From Otatea glauca (Eukaryota; Streptophyta; Magnoliopsida; Poales; Poaceae): a DNA stretch of 64,000 bases. Under the pieces are notes generated by a model. It was not told the DNA's origin, made no database searches, and was given only the letters and a program-made list of their open reading frames with translations. Below are positions 54,886 through 64,000 of this stretch, piece by piece; position 1 is the first letter of the stretch, and each line of letters begins with the position of its first letter. The stretch is from contig JAYEVK010000156.1 of NCBI GenBank assembly GCA_036346275.1, forward strand, positions 1-64,000, read 5' to 3'. The translations under genes and the position numbers were made by a program.

Positions 54886-56649
54886 TAGAGGACTGAAATG
54901 GCGATCAGAGGGGAGTGAATGATCCCAAATAAAATTTTCCCCACTCAAAATGATTCGACCAAGCCCACAAACAATTCAATCAAAAGGAGCAAATGAAATG
55001 GAGGAAGTTTTCCTGTAAGTCCGGTATGACCGAGTTGAATCCGGTAGCACTTGAATCCAATATGACTGCACGAAGGGCGGAACGACTAGGCTGAAGAACA
55101 ACAGGAAGAACAGAGCCAAAAACAGCACGAAATCAAATGCTAATTTGAGGAAACTTTTGATCGACTGGACAAAAACTCATGAAACTTGGTAGATGTGATC
55201 CTAAGGATGTCAGGAACTTACTCCAACCTTCAATCGCAAGGATTGATGTTAAAGTTCAGACCTTTTTCACTTTGAAGGAAGAACACACCAAGTTTGAGCA
55301 AAACTTGAGAACTTGATCTTAGACTTGCTCGTGGGGTTTTGATGATCAAGATGATCTTGGATAACCTCCCACACATCACAGAAAGCCTAAACACAAGTCC
55401 AAAAACCCCTCAAACATGATCTAGAAGAATTATTTACTTAAGCATACAAGATCGGTTTCTTACAAGAAAGAATACAAGATTTGCCTAAATGATTAGGATA
55501 TGGTCTGAATAAGACTCATCCATCAATCATGCATCCTCAGCATAAGATGCACAAGCATTTAGAAGGAGGAGGAAAATCCAAATGTACAAGAAGCGAATTG
55601 CGAGAATGTAAATTGCGGAATTTAATTGCTGAATTTAAATGCGTAAAGTAAATTCAAGCATAAGAGAAAATGATTTGCATTCCTGGAAGGGGGAGGTTTA
55701 CAAAGCCTCACAACAAAGTGGGCAAAAGGCTCAAAGGAGCCAAAACCACTAAAACCTTCAAGAGGAGGAAGGCTATCCCTCCCCCTCTATTTATACTACT
55801 CTTGTGTCACCCTCCTCTCTTGGATGAGATCCTTCTACCCTAAGGATCACCATAAAGGGCTAAGAATGACTCCAACACACAGCCATACTAACTAGACCTA
55901 CTACTCTATCACTTAGACCGCGATCCGACAGCTCTCCTTGATCCGAGTAACTCCTAGCTAGTATCTCAACCATTCCTTGTCTTCTAGGCCAGCAACGACT
56001 CCATCTCTGATCATCTTCCGGAGATCCTCGACCGTTTGGACCTCCGGTGCACCTCGCCTAATCCCGGTCATCCTCCGCCTCACCATGATCTAGCACTGTC
56101 GTCCTGTAACCATCAAAAACAAGGAAAACCCATCACATAGCAATGTCCAACAAAGATATGCAATAATTAACCAATTGAATCTCTCAACAAGTCGGCACTA
56201 TCGACCACTATATCGACTTCATCGAGTTGCCAGTATCGAGTAGGATCCTCGCTCGAGTAGAAACTCGACCACCATTTCGACCGCATCGGGTGATCGACCA
56301 CATGTCAAACTCGATACGTAATCTATCGACCTCAACTTGATACCAAATCTATCGACCTCAACTCGATACCAAGTCTAGCGACCTCATTACCAAGTCTATA
56401 ACATGATATCAAGTAACAATTGGTCAAACTAAGGACTCGAGTTGAGCTGACGGCAGGGCGCTCTACCCAGCAACAATTCTACTCGATACTTAGCAATTAC
56501 CAAACCACTCAGTCGATCGTGACAGACACAACTCAAATTGCTTCAATTTGAAAATCCAATTCAAATCAAACTCAAACCAGAGCGTACTAAGCTCAAATTT
56601 AGTCAAATATTCATTACCAAACATGGGTAGACCTTCACATGGTCTTTCA
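54886..56649 (-). repeat. A 5' LTR (1764 bp)
   Basis: Matches 44911-48323 without the inserted solo LTR. The right end is GGTCTTTCA at 56649. The left terminus reads TAGAGGACT where TG is expected. TATA box (minus) is at 55788-55795. It is bordered by interior sequence on both sides. Confidence 0.88.
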
Positions 56650-56740
56650 ATCTTCCCCTTGATGAGTATATTGACAAACAACACAAAAGGCATAAATTTG
56701 AGTTTGAGAGAGAGAAAGAAAGCAATTTGAATGCAAAGAT
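56650..56740 (-). other. polypurine tract and 3' interior tail of a second, truncated unit
   Basis: Matches 48324-48414 of A (AAGGGGAAGAT tract, then TTGATGAGTATATTGACAAAC). It stops abruptly at 56740, where plus-oriented LTR sequence of copy B begins. Confidence 0.8.
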
Positions 56741-56867
56741 TTTCGGGTTTTTCGCTATCTCTGCTCTTCTTTGATGATATGAAGTTGTTGGTTGGACTAT
56801 TTTGAGTAGGGAAAAATTTTATTTTGGGATCATTCACCCCCCCTCTGATCGCCATCTCGATCCTTCA
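56741..56867 (+). repeat. B 5' LTR remnant (127 bp)
   Basis: Ends with GATCATTCACCCC, then GATCGCCATCTCGATCCTTCA before the primer binding site; the reverse complement of this occurs at 54886-54940. The rest of the LTR is missing. Confidence 0.8.
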
Positions 56868-56869
56868 AT

Positions 56870-56884
56870 TGGTATCAGAGCGGG
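56870..56884 (+). other. B primer binding site (tRNA-iMet)
   Basis: TGGTATCAGAGCGGG, two bases after the LTR end CCTTCA. Confidence 0.92.
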
Positions 56885-56922
56885 TTTTGCTCTTCCATAG
56901 ATCTTAACCGGTCTCGAGAGCC

Positions 56923-58850
56923 ATGGCGACAGACAAATATTCCACCAAGCCTCCCATCTTTTCTGGAGTTGATTTTCCTTTTTAGAACTCATGAAAGGAG
57001 TCGTACATCACTGCCCAGGGCTTCCTAATTTGGCAGAAGGTGAAGCTCCCGTATGAGGTTCCTGCTGATGAGAACGTTACAGCCGGCAATATGGCTGACA
57101 TCGAGGAGAATGCTAAGGGAAGGAACATCCTCAAATAGGGCCTTAGCCGCAGTGAGTACGACAGGATCTCTCACCTTCGATCCGCTCACCAGATTTGGGT
57201 GACCCTCGATGCTTACCATGAAGGCACTATCCAAATCAAGATGGTGAGACAAGATCAGTACAAGCGTGAGTACAACAAATTTGAACAACACGCTGGTGAG
57301 AGTCTTGATGAGTGCTTTCGTCATTTTACGAAGATTTTGAGCGACCTCTGAGCAATCGGTTGCATATACCCTGACTCAGATAATGATCAACATTTCTTGA
57401 CCGCACTCGATCTTCGAGTTTGGGAGATGAAGGTGACCACCATCAAGGACACTACCGACTTGTCAACTATGAATCTTGACGGGCTTTACTCCAGACTCAA
57501 GACTCATGAGATTGACGTCGTCTCTCGTAAGATGAAATCTCAGTTGATGGCCTTGGTCACCGATCCCACTGGGTCCACTTCTGATTCTTTTGCTCGTTTT
57601 TCCCTCTCTGCCCTTTGCGAGCTAAGCGATGAACAACTAGAAAAATTTTCAGAAATTGAGCTTGCTCTTTTGGCTCGTAAATTCTCTCATGCATAGACGA
57701 GGGTGAGAGAGAGGAAGAGAGGTGGCATGTCACCTGGTTCGAGTGTGGTGGCCCCAACCACATTCGAGCGAACTGCCCCAAGTTGGAGAAGGGCAAGAAC
57801 GACCCCAACGGTTCGGGAAAGAATGACTACACCGACAAGAACTGCAATAAGAAACCTCCAGTTCATGACCCAGCGCGTGAGAAGAAGTACCGCAACTTCT
57901 CGAAGAACAAGAAGCTTTTCCACCGCGTCCTCGTCTCACTCGATGACATCAACCTCTTCGACACAGAGACCTGGAGCGACAAAGGCGAGGATGATCTGCA
58001 AGAGAAGAGCAAAGGCGGCGATGACTTCACCGGGATGTGCTTCATGGCGGACGATAACGGCATCAGCGACTCCGAGCTCTACAGCGACACAGACGAGGTA
58101 CCCTCCTATGACCAGCTCAATGAAGCTTTCTGCAAACTAGGGAAATTTCATGCTAGAGCTAGAGCTAGGTGTACAGAGTTAGAGAAGGAAGTAGGTACCT
58201 TGACTCGAGAGTTAGCTTCTCTTAGATCTTCTTCCTCTTGAGTCACTGATGACTGTTCTTTGTGTGATGCCCTACTTATAGGCTAGAGAACCAAAGGACT
58301 ATGCATGATAGTGTGTTGACTGAACTAGATAGTTTTAGGTTGAAGAATGCTAGCAATGATTCTGTTGATTCCATTCCTATAGATGCTAGTTTTCTTCATG
58401 CTCACTCTACTCCCTCATGTGAAAATTGCCCTAAATTACTTGCCGAAATTGATGCCATGAGCACTCACCTTAGGAAGCTCTCATCTAGAAATGATGAACT
58501 TGAAATGCATGCCTCTATGGACTCAGACAGCTCATGTGAGGGCTATAGGTAACTAAAACTTGACAATAAATTCTTAAATGTCAAGTGTGCTGAACTTCAT
58601 AAGGACTTACTAGCTAAGTCACAAGAAAGTTGCTTGTGATGTGCTGTGATTAAGGAGGACTTGGATGAAATCCAAGTCGAACTTAGGAAGAAGTTTGAGG
58701 CCCTCAAAATTGAGGCAGCCGTGATGAGGGAAAAAATGCACGTGTTGGTAGTTCTTCTCTTCCTGGTTCTTCTTCCTCCTCTATTCCATGTTCTTCATGT
58801 GCCTCTTTATTCCGGGAGTGTGAGTATCTCATGAGCACTCTCAAGAAGTT
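56923..58850 (+). pseudogene. gag: B gag with capsid, zinc knuckle and coiled coil (broken)
   Basis: Start at 56923 (MATDKYSTKPPIFSGVDF), which copy A lacks. Stops near 56983 and 57136 interrupt the first 100 codons. The capsid is clear at 57240-57690 (GESLDECFRHFTKILSDL, WEMKVTTIKDTTDLSTMNL). The zinc knuckle near 57730-57790 is present but shifted, with its first Cys obscured. 57783-58241 continues through DDFTGMCFMADDNGISDSEL into the coiled coil, which runs in pieces to about 58850 (SCENCPKLLAEIDAMSTHL). Length and order match A where both are present. Confidence 0.82.
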
Positions 58851-59530
58851 TGAAGGAGGCAAGAAGAAGCTCAATCTCATTCTAGACCAATCCAAGATTA
58901 GTCGATTTAATCAGGGTCTAGGATTTGACTACTTGGAGCACGCTCGGGTGCATCCTCCCACCATTGTGCGTGGCTCCAAGAGTGGTGAGATCGTGGTAGC
59001 TCCCAAAGTGAGTACCACTGTGTTTAGATCTACCGGGGTTGTCCATGGGACCTCTGATCAGAAGGTTGCTCCTCCTGCTACTTCTGCCTCTAGTAAGGCA
59101 AAGTATACATGCACATTCTGTCAGAATGATGGGTATTTGGTAGAGTCCAGTCTTCTTCTGTGGCTGGTACTCTGAGGCGTCGTGTGGTTCAGTATTGGGT
59201 TCCCAGGTCTTCACTTTATCCCAATACTAAGTCATCTATTTCTCTTGTGTCTTGACCAAGTTCGTCGGATGGGGAAGGGAGAGGTTTGGATTGTTGACTC
59301 CGGTTGTTCTCACCATATGATCGGAGACTCTCGTTGGTTCTCTTCCCTAGTTCGAGCATCCGATGATGAGTTGATCACTTTTGGGGATGCTTCATCAGGT
59401 AGAGTTATTGCCAAAGGTACCATCTGCATTAATGACAATTTCATTCTTAAGGACGTTGCCCTAGTGAGTAAGCTGCAATACAATTTGCTATCTGTTTCTC
59501 AGCTTATCAATGACTCTTTCGAGGTAAGCT
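58831..59530 (+). pseudogene. pol: B protease (motif intact, frames broken)
   Basis: 58831-59175 links the coiled coil to the protease. The aspartic protease site D-S-G lies at 59296-59304 within EVWIVDSGCSHHMIGD, in the open stretch 59182-59532, which continues with ELITFGDASSGRVIAKG and LVSKLQYNLLSVSQLI. This segment includes the ~400 bp that A lacks. The frame ends at 59532 where the next domain has been deleted. Confidence 0.8.
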
Positions 59531-60120
59531 AGAGTGCAGTCAGCAAGTGGGAAGTGGTATATTCTTATCATTGTTGATGATTTTTCGAGGTATTCTTGGG
59601 TGTTTTTCATGGCCTCGAAGGATGAGACTTTTTCTCATTTCAAGGGTTTGGTTAGTAGGTTGTCTATTGAGCTTCTAGGTGCTTTACAAGCCATACGCAG
59701 TGACAATGGCACAGAGTTCAAGAACTCCTGCTTTGAGCGTTTCTATGTGGAGTCTAGTTTAGAGCATCAGTTCTCCTCTCCCTACGTCCCAGCAAAATGG
59801 CGCAGTAGAAAGGAAGAATAGGACCTTGGTTGAGATGGCTAGGACGATGCTAGACGAGCACAGTTCTCCTAGGAAGTTTTGGAATGAGGCAATAGCTACT
59901 GCTTGCCATGTGTCTAATCGTGTTTTCTTGAGAGCACATTTGCACCGCACTTCTTACGAGTTGAGGAATGGGCGAAAGCCCAGTGTTTCTCATTTTTGTG
60001 TGTTTGGTTGCAAGTGTTTCATCTTGAAGTCTGGTAACCTAGATAAGTTTGAGTCTCGTTCTTTTGATGGTATTTTTCTGGGTTACTCGACTTCCTCTTG
60101 TAACTATAGGGTCTAGAGTT
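59531..60120 (+). pseudogene. pol: B integrase, N-terminal part deleted
   Basis: Directly after SFEVS the sequence jumps to VQSASGKWYILIIVDDFSRY. The GAG-pre-integrase zinc region and the first catalytic Asp, present in A at about 52480-52840, are absent. The second Asp (IRSDNGTEFKNS, about 59690-59725) and the Glu region (a shift, then VERKNR near 59800) remain. 59826-60116 carries MARTMLDEHSSPRKFWNEAI and FGCKCFILKSGNLDKFES. It cannot form a working integrase. Confidence 0.82.
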
Positions 60121-62083
60121 GTGATGCGAATTGGATCATAGAGACCTGTGAGGTGACCTTTGATGAGGCTAGCCCAGGAGCTAAACCTGACATTTCAGGC
60201 TCTTCTACCCTCTCCGAGACCATCTTTGTAGAGGATGAGGATGATTGAGATGATGGTGTTCCACCTGATCCAGTCCCCTCTATACCTGAGGTGCCTCCTG
60301 TTTCCATTTCTGCACCTGAGGGAGACCAGACCTTACCTTTAGACTCTCTTTCAGTGAGTGGCTCTGTTCCTGCCTCTTCTGTTCAAGAGGTAGAGGCCAC
60401 TTCCACTTCTAGACCTCCCCGCTGTATTCAGCTTTCTCATCCACCTGATCAGATAATTGGTGATCTATTTGAGTGTGTGACACACTCAAAATTAGGCTTA
60501 TCTTCTTTCTGCCTCCACTCAGCCTTTGTTGCCTCTTTTGAGCCGAAGGATATTTCTCATGTATTATCCGATAAGTCATGGGTTAATGCTATGCATGAGA
60601 ACTTGAGAACTTCGAGAGGAACAAGGTATGATAGCATGTCGAGCCCCCATCTGGCCATAATGTCATTGGGACCAAGTGATCATTCGAAAACAAGCATAGT
60701 GAGGATGGGGTTATCATCAGGAACCAGGCTAGGCTAGTTGCATAGGGTTTTTCTCAAGTTGAGGGTCTTGACTTTGAGGAGACCTTTGCCCCTGTAGCTA
60801 GACTAGAGGCTATTAGGATCCTTCTTGCATTTTTGGCATCCAAGGGCTTCAAGCTTTATCAAATGGATGTCAAAAGTGCATTCCTCAATGGGTATATTGA
60901 GGAAGAGGTGTATGTCAGGCAGCCTCTAGGATTTGAGAATCCCAAATACCCAAACCATGTCTTAAAGCTTTTAAAAGCTTTATATGGACTTAAGCAGGCC
61001 CCTAGAGCTTGGTATGAGAGGTTTAAGTCATATCCCCTTAGTCATGGTTTTAAGATGGGTATAGTAGACATCAGACTCTATTCATTAGACACCAGTACTC
61101 TCATTTTCTCCTCATCTAGATTTATGTGGATGATATTATCTTTGGTGGCTCTTCGCATTCTCTTGTGTCTCAGTTTTCTGAGGTGATGAGCATAGAGTTT
61201 GAGATGAGTATGATGGGTGAGTTGAGCAACTTCCTTAGCTTCCAAATCAAGCAGACTCAGGAGGGCACCTTCTTGCATCAAGGCAAGTACACTCGTGATC
61301 TCATGAGGCGCGTTGATATGTCTGATGGGAAGCCGGTGATGACTCCTATGGCCACCACTGCTGTCCTCGAGCTTGATGAGAATGGTGAGCCAGTTGATCA
61401 GAAGGAGTTCCGGAGCATGATCGGCTCCCTCCTGTATCTCACTACTTCGAGGCCAGACATACATTTCACTATGTGTCTGTGCGCTCGATTTTAGGCTTCT
61501 CCTCGCACCTCTCACCGCCAGGCGGTGAAGTGCATCTTCAGGTACCTTCGAGCTACCATTGATTATGGTATTTGGTACTCTTCCTCTTCCTGTCTGTCCC
61601 TTAGAGCCTTTTCCGATGCAGACTTTGCTGGCTGTAGGATAGATAGGAAGAACACTTCTGGCACTTACCAATTCATTGGCACTTCTCTTGTTTCTTGGTC
61701 ATCTAGGAAGCAGTCCGGAGTTCACAGTCCACCGCTGAGGCCGAGTATGTCGCTGCAGCTAATTGTTGTAATTGTTGTAGTCAGGTGCTCTGAATGAGAT
61801 CGACCTTGCGCACTTTGGGTTAGAGATAGAGAGTGTGCCACTTTTCTGTGATAACACTTCTGCTATTTGCATTGCTAAGAACCCAGTGCAGCATTCCAAT
61901 ACCAAGCAAATTGATATTAGATATCACTTCCTTAAAGACCATGTGGAGAAGGGGGATATCGTGCTTCAATTTGTCGAGAGTAACCACCAGATAGCCGATA
62001 TCTTTACCAAGCCTTTGGATAGCTCCAGGTTTGTTGCCTTGAGGAGTGAGCTTGGAGTCGTGTGCTCTTATGGATTATCATGA
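60121..62083 (+). pseudogene. pol: B link region and reverse transcriptase-RNase H (broken)
   Basis: 60121-60600 is the acidic, Ser/Pro-rich link (PPVSISAPEGDQTLPLDSLS). RT begins in fragments and is clear at 60833-61186 (LYQMDVKSAFLNGYIEEEV, LYGLKQAPRAWYERF). The catalytic YVDD is encoded at 61123-61134 in the next frame. 61126-61494 continues with FEMSMMGELSNFLSFQIKQT and RSMIGSLLYLTTSRPDIHF, and RNase H with FSDADFAGCRIDRKNTSGTY. 61835-62083 is the end (FCDNTSAICIAKNPVQHSN, DIFTKPLDSSRFVALR). Five frames are needed. Confidence 0.87.
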
Positions 62084-63560
62084 GAGGAGCTGGTCTGTAT
62101 ATTATGTATTATATGTTTTCTTCTAGCATTTCCTTCTTTTGCATTTTTTGGGTGTTTATTGGGCTTAATTCTAAAAGTTTTGAGTTCACTTCACTTAGAC
62201 TTCTATCATACTTTGCATGGATCTCTCATCTTATGCTTTAGGTTGCTATCATACATAATTAGCTGTTCTCTCTTCTCTCTAGGTTGAGTTCCCTCACAGT
62301 CTTATAAGTCTAGTAGGTGTCGGGCTCCCTGGGTAGACAGGGTCTGTATGCACTCCTTAGCTTGGGATATAGAGGTAGCTTCCCTATATCAGTCATTGGG
62401 GAAGATGAGAGCGAGTCTGAGCTGTAGTGTTCTCTTCCATCTTTTCTATGCTCTATAGCCACCCGGTTTGTAGGTTCTTGACTTCTTCTCTCATTATATA
62501 TTTCTGGCTTTATTTGAGTTTATTTGGATCTTCCTTATGCTTGATTCTGCTAATAACTCAACTTAAACCGGATTTGTGATTAAAATTGATTCACATGTTG
62601 AGGGGGAGTTTGATAATCTGTTCATGCATTGCATATTAGACTTTGTTTTCTGCTTTATGAGCTTTGTCTATTATGCAAATGATCTGTTCATCATGTTATA
62701 CACCATGCTACTCATATGAAGAAAATTACTAACTTAGATATGTCCAAGTTCAATTTATCCTGCTAAGCTTGTTAAAATTTGAAAATTAAAGCTTTAAATG
62801 AAAACTTGATGAAGCAAGTTGCTTTTACTTGCTAAGTTTCTTCTCTAGGTATATTTGCCATGATTTGTGAGATTTTGGATTTCTCTAGAGTCCCTATAGC
62901 AACTTGGGTGAAACTTGTTTGATCCATACTTGAGTCCTTCTTTTGCTCATAAATCAATGTGCTACAATGAAAATTAAGCAAAATTGACTCTATTTGTGCG
63001 CATTAGACTCCACACCTCGTATTCACAAGACAACTTCCCATTGCACTTGGGATGAACTTGGAATGTGTCATGTATGACTGAGACCATACTCTTAAGAGTT
63101 CTTCTTAAGATGGTCGAATATGGCTTGAGTCAATTGCTTTGAAAAAATAATGCAAATTAAAAAAACATAAGTGGGTAAAGAATGCAAATAATGCCAAACA
63201 TTTTCACCCCGCTATGTCTTTTAAGATCTTAAAGAAAAATTTGCATTAATTAAAAAATGAGCTCGAAGGACCTTGTATGCACTTCTAGATTCTCCAAAGT
63301 GTTGAGTAGGTTGAACTCTAGGTTTCCCATTTGATCCTTTGAGTGGCTTTGCTTCTAGTTTTGAAACTAATTCTAAGTATTGTACATGTCAAATCTTGCT
63401 AAAAATGACATTTTCAAAACTAAGCTTGCTAGCAAAATTTGTTATTTGCACTTGGACATGTCTTAGTTTAGTCTAATTTTCCATTAACTAGCTTGGTGTC
63501 ATACCTTGTATATGTGGTTACTTGGATAATTCTCAAAGCTCTTTTAGATGCATTTCATTC
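62084..63560 (+). other. B spacer downstream of pol
   Basis: No gene. It matches the reverse complement of about 48711-49956 of A, including TTGAGGGGGAGTTTGATAAT at 62597. It ends abruptly at 63560 before the polypurine tract and LTR. Confidence 0.75.
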
Positions 63561-63600
63561 TGTCGAATATCTAAATATGGGGTACGTGTGCATGCCCGGT

Positions 63601-64000
63601 TTACAAAGACCAAACCGATCGTGGGTTATCGAGTGAGTATGCTTCGATACTGCACGGGCTTGGTTCCGAGCCTTGGAAGATTCGGCTCAGGTGAGAGGAG
63701 ATTTCTGCGTCTGGCAGATCTGGTACGTAAGCAAATTTATATATCATTCATCAAATAAAGGAAGAAGTACAACAGGCGGTACAAATCCTTACCTCCAAGG
63801 TTGTCCCTTGTGGCGTCGTTGGCACCCGAATAGTCCCATGCGAGATGATCTCTGCACTTCAAAGGACTCGATCGGCGCATGATGAAGTCCCTGGCGATGT
63901 GCCACCCGGCAAGCCCATCCTTCCTTAACTCCTCAATCTTTTGAGCGTAGTAGGCGGTTCGAGCGGTCGCAGGAGGAGACTTCGTCCAGAGGTCGATTGA
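63601..64000 (-). CDS. 3' end of a spliced Gypsy-type reverse-strand gene (window edge)
   Basis: Two exons on the minus strand: 64000 (continuing past the edge) to 63793, and 63719-63601. They are separated by a 73 bp intron with donor GGAG|GTAAGG and acceptor GTACCAG. The frame is open across the junction and ends with TAA at 63601-63603. The protein reads ARTAYYAQKIEELRKDGLAG, FIMRRSSPLKCRDHLAWDYS, then after the intron DLPDAEISSHLSRIF. The pattern L-K-D-G-L-x-G...F...R...PLK.R.HL...Y.G..D.TR is shared with residues ~200-250 of the reverse-strand gene in E2. It is probably the extra gene of another Tat-like element. Function is unknown. Confidence 0.65.

Larger units (their letters stand above)
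44911..56649 (-). mobile_element. A: SIRE-like Ty1/Copia element, minus orientation
   Basis: The 5' LTR is 56649-54886 and the 3' LTR 48323-44911, the latter enlarged by a solo LTR. The interior holds a primer binding site, gag without its N-terminus, a coiled-coil region fused across a missing protease site, integrase, RT-RNase H, a 1.6 kb spacer and a polypurine tract. The PPT and 90 bp of 3' interior sequence also lie on the outer side of the 5' LTR (56650-56740). The LTR is therefore shared with a second, truncated unit in tandem. Internal deletions show that A could not move by itself. Confidence 0.88.
56741..63560 (+). mobile_element. B: SIRE-like Ty1/Copia element, plus orientation, truncated both ends
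   Basis: Same family as A but opposite strand and visibly diverged in protein sequence, so not a simple fold-back copy. It has only 127 bp of 5' LTR, then primer binding site, gag, protease, partial integrase, RT-RNase H and most of the 3' spacer. It stops at 63560, about 390 bp short of where its 3' LTR should start by comparison with A. No target duplication can be assigned. Confidence 0.85.

Noticed and set aside
54886..63560. Head-to-head copies as a fold-back sequencing artefact
   Set aside because: A and B proteins differ throughout and carry different deletions, so they are not one molecule read twice. A misjoin at the junction remains possible.

Overview
This window is plant nuclear DNA from a repeat-dense intergenic region, most likely of a grass (Poaceae). 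I see no host gene, rRNA, tRNA or organellar sequence. Almost everything is transposon-derived: two Ty3/Gypsy elements (Tat-like and Tekay/Del-like), a Tnt1-94-like Copia element, three SIRE-like Copia elements, one short non-autonomous LTR element, several LTR fragments and a split CACTA (En/Spm) gene. The grass assignment rests on the element types (a Tat element with a reverse-strand PF04195-type gene, a Tekay-like element with ~3.5 kb LTRs and a leader ORF, SIRE-like Copia). The species cannot be named from this.

Layout. E1 (1-8041, +) is a Tnt1-94-like Copia whose first ~44 bp lie outside the window. E1 sits inside E2 (8042-27964, +), a Tat-like Gypsy. E2 also carries E3 (8276-21051, -), a full Tekay-like Gypsy with target duplication ATGCC on both sides. 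E2 keeps the end of RT, RNase H, integrase, a spliced reverse-strand PF04195-type gene, an ~80 bp tandem array, a 64-aa reverse-strand ORF with its own TATA box, and a 3' LTR. E2 is itself inserted in the 3' part of E5 (27965-36465, -), a SIRE-like Copia whose 5' LTR holds ten palindromic ~33 bp repeats. E5 abuts E6 (about 36490-39172), a Tekay-like LTR fragment. A CACTA gene follows (39603-40811 and 43684-44545, +). It is split by E4 (40817-43683), a 2.87 kb non-autonomous Tat relative with target duplication GTATC.

From 44911 to 63560 lie two SIRE-like elements of one family in opposite orientation. Copy A (-) has its 3' LTR at 44911-48323, split by a same-family solo LTR at 45364-47026, and its 5' LTR at 54886-56649. 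Copy B (+) runs from 56741 to 63560 with a 127 bp LTR remnant and no 3' LTR. The last 400 bp hold the end of another spliced reverse-strand gene resembling the one in E2.

Nearly all reading frames are broken. Much of the damage falls at CG and CNG sites, and many frameshifts may be consensus errors at methylated cytosines rather than mutations. The longest clean coding run is the E1 RT-RNase H segment (570 codons). All coordinates and motifs were read by eye; no alignment or database search was run, and lineage names are inferences from motifs.
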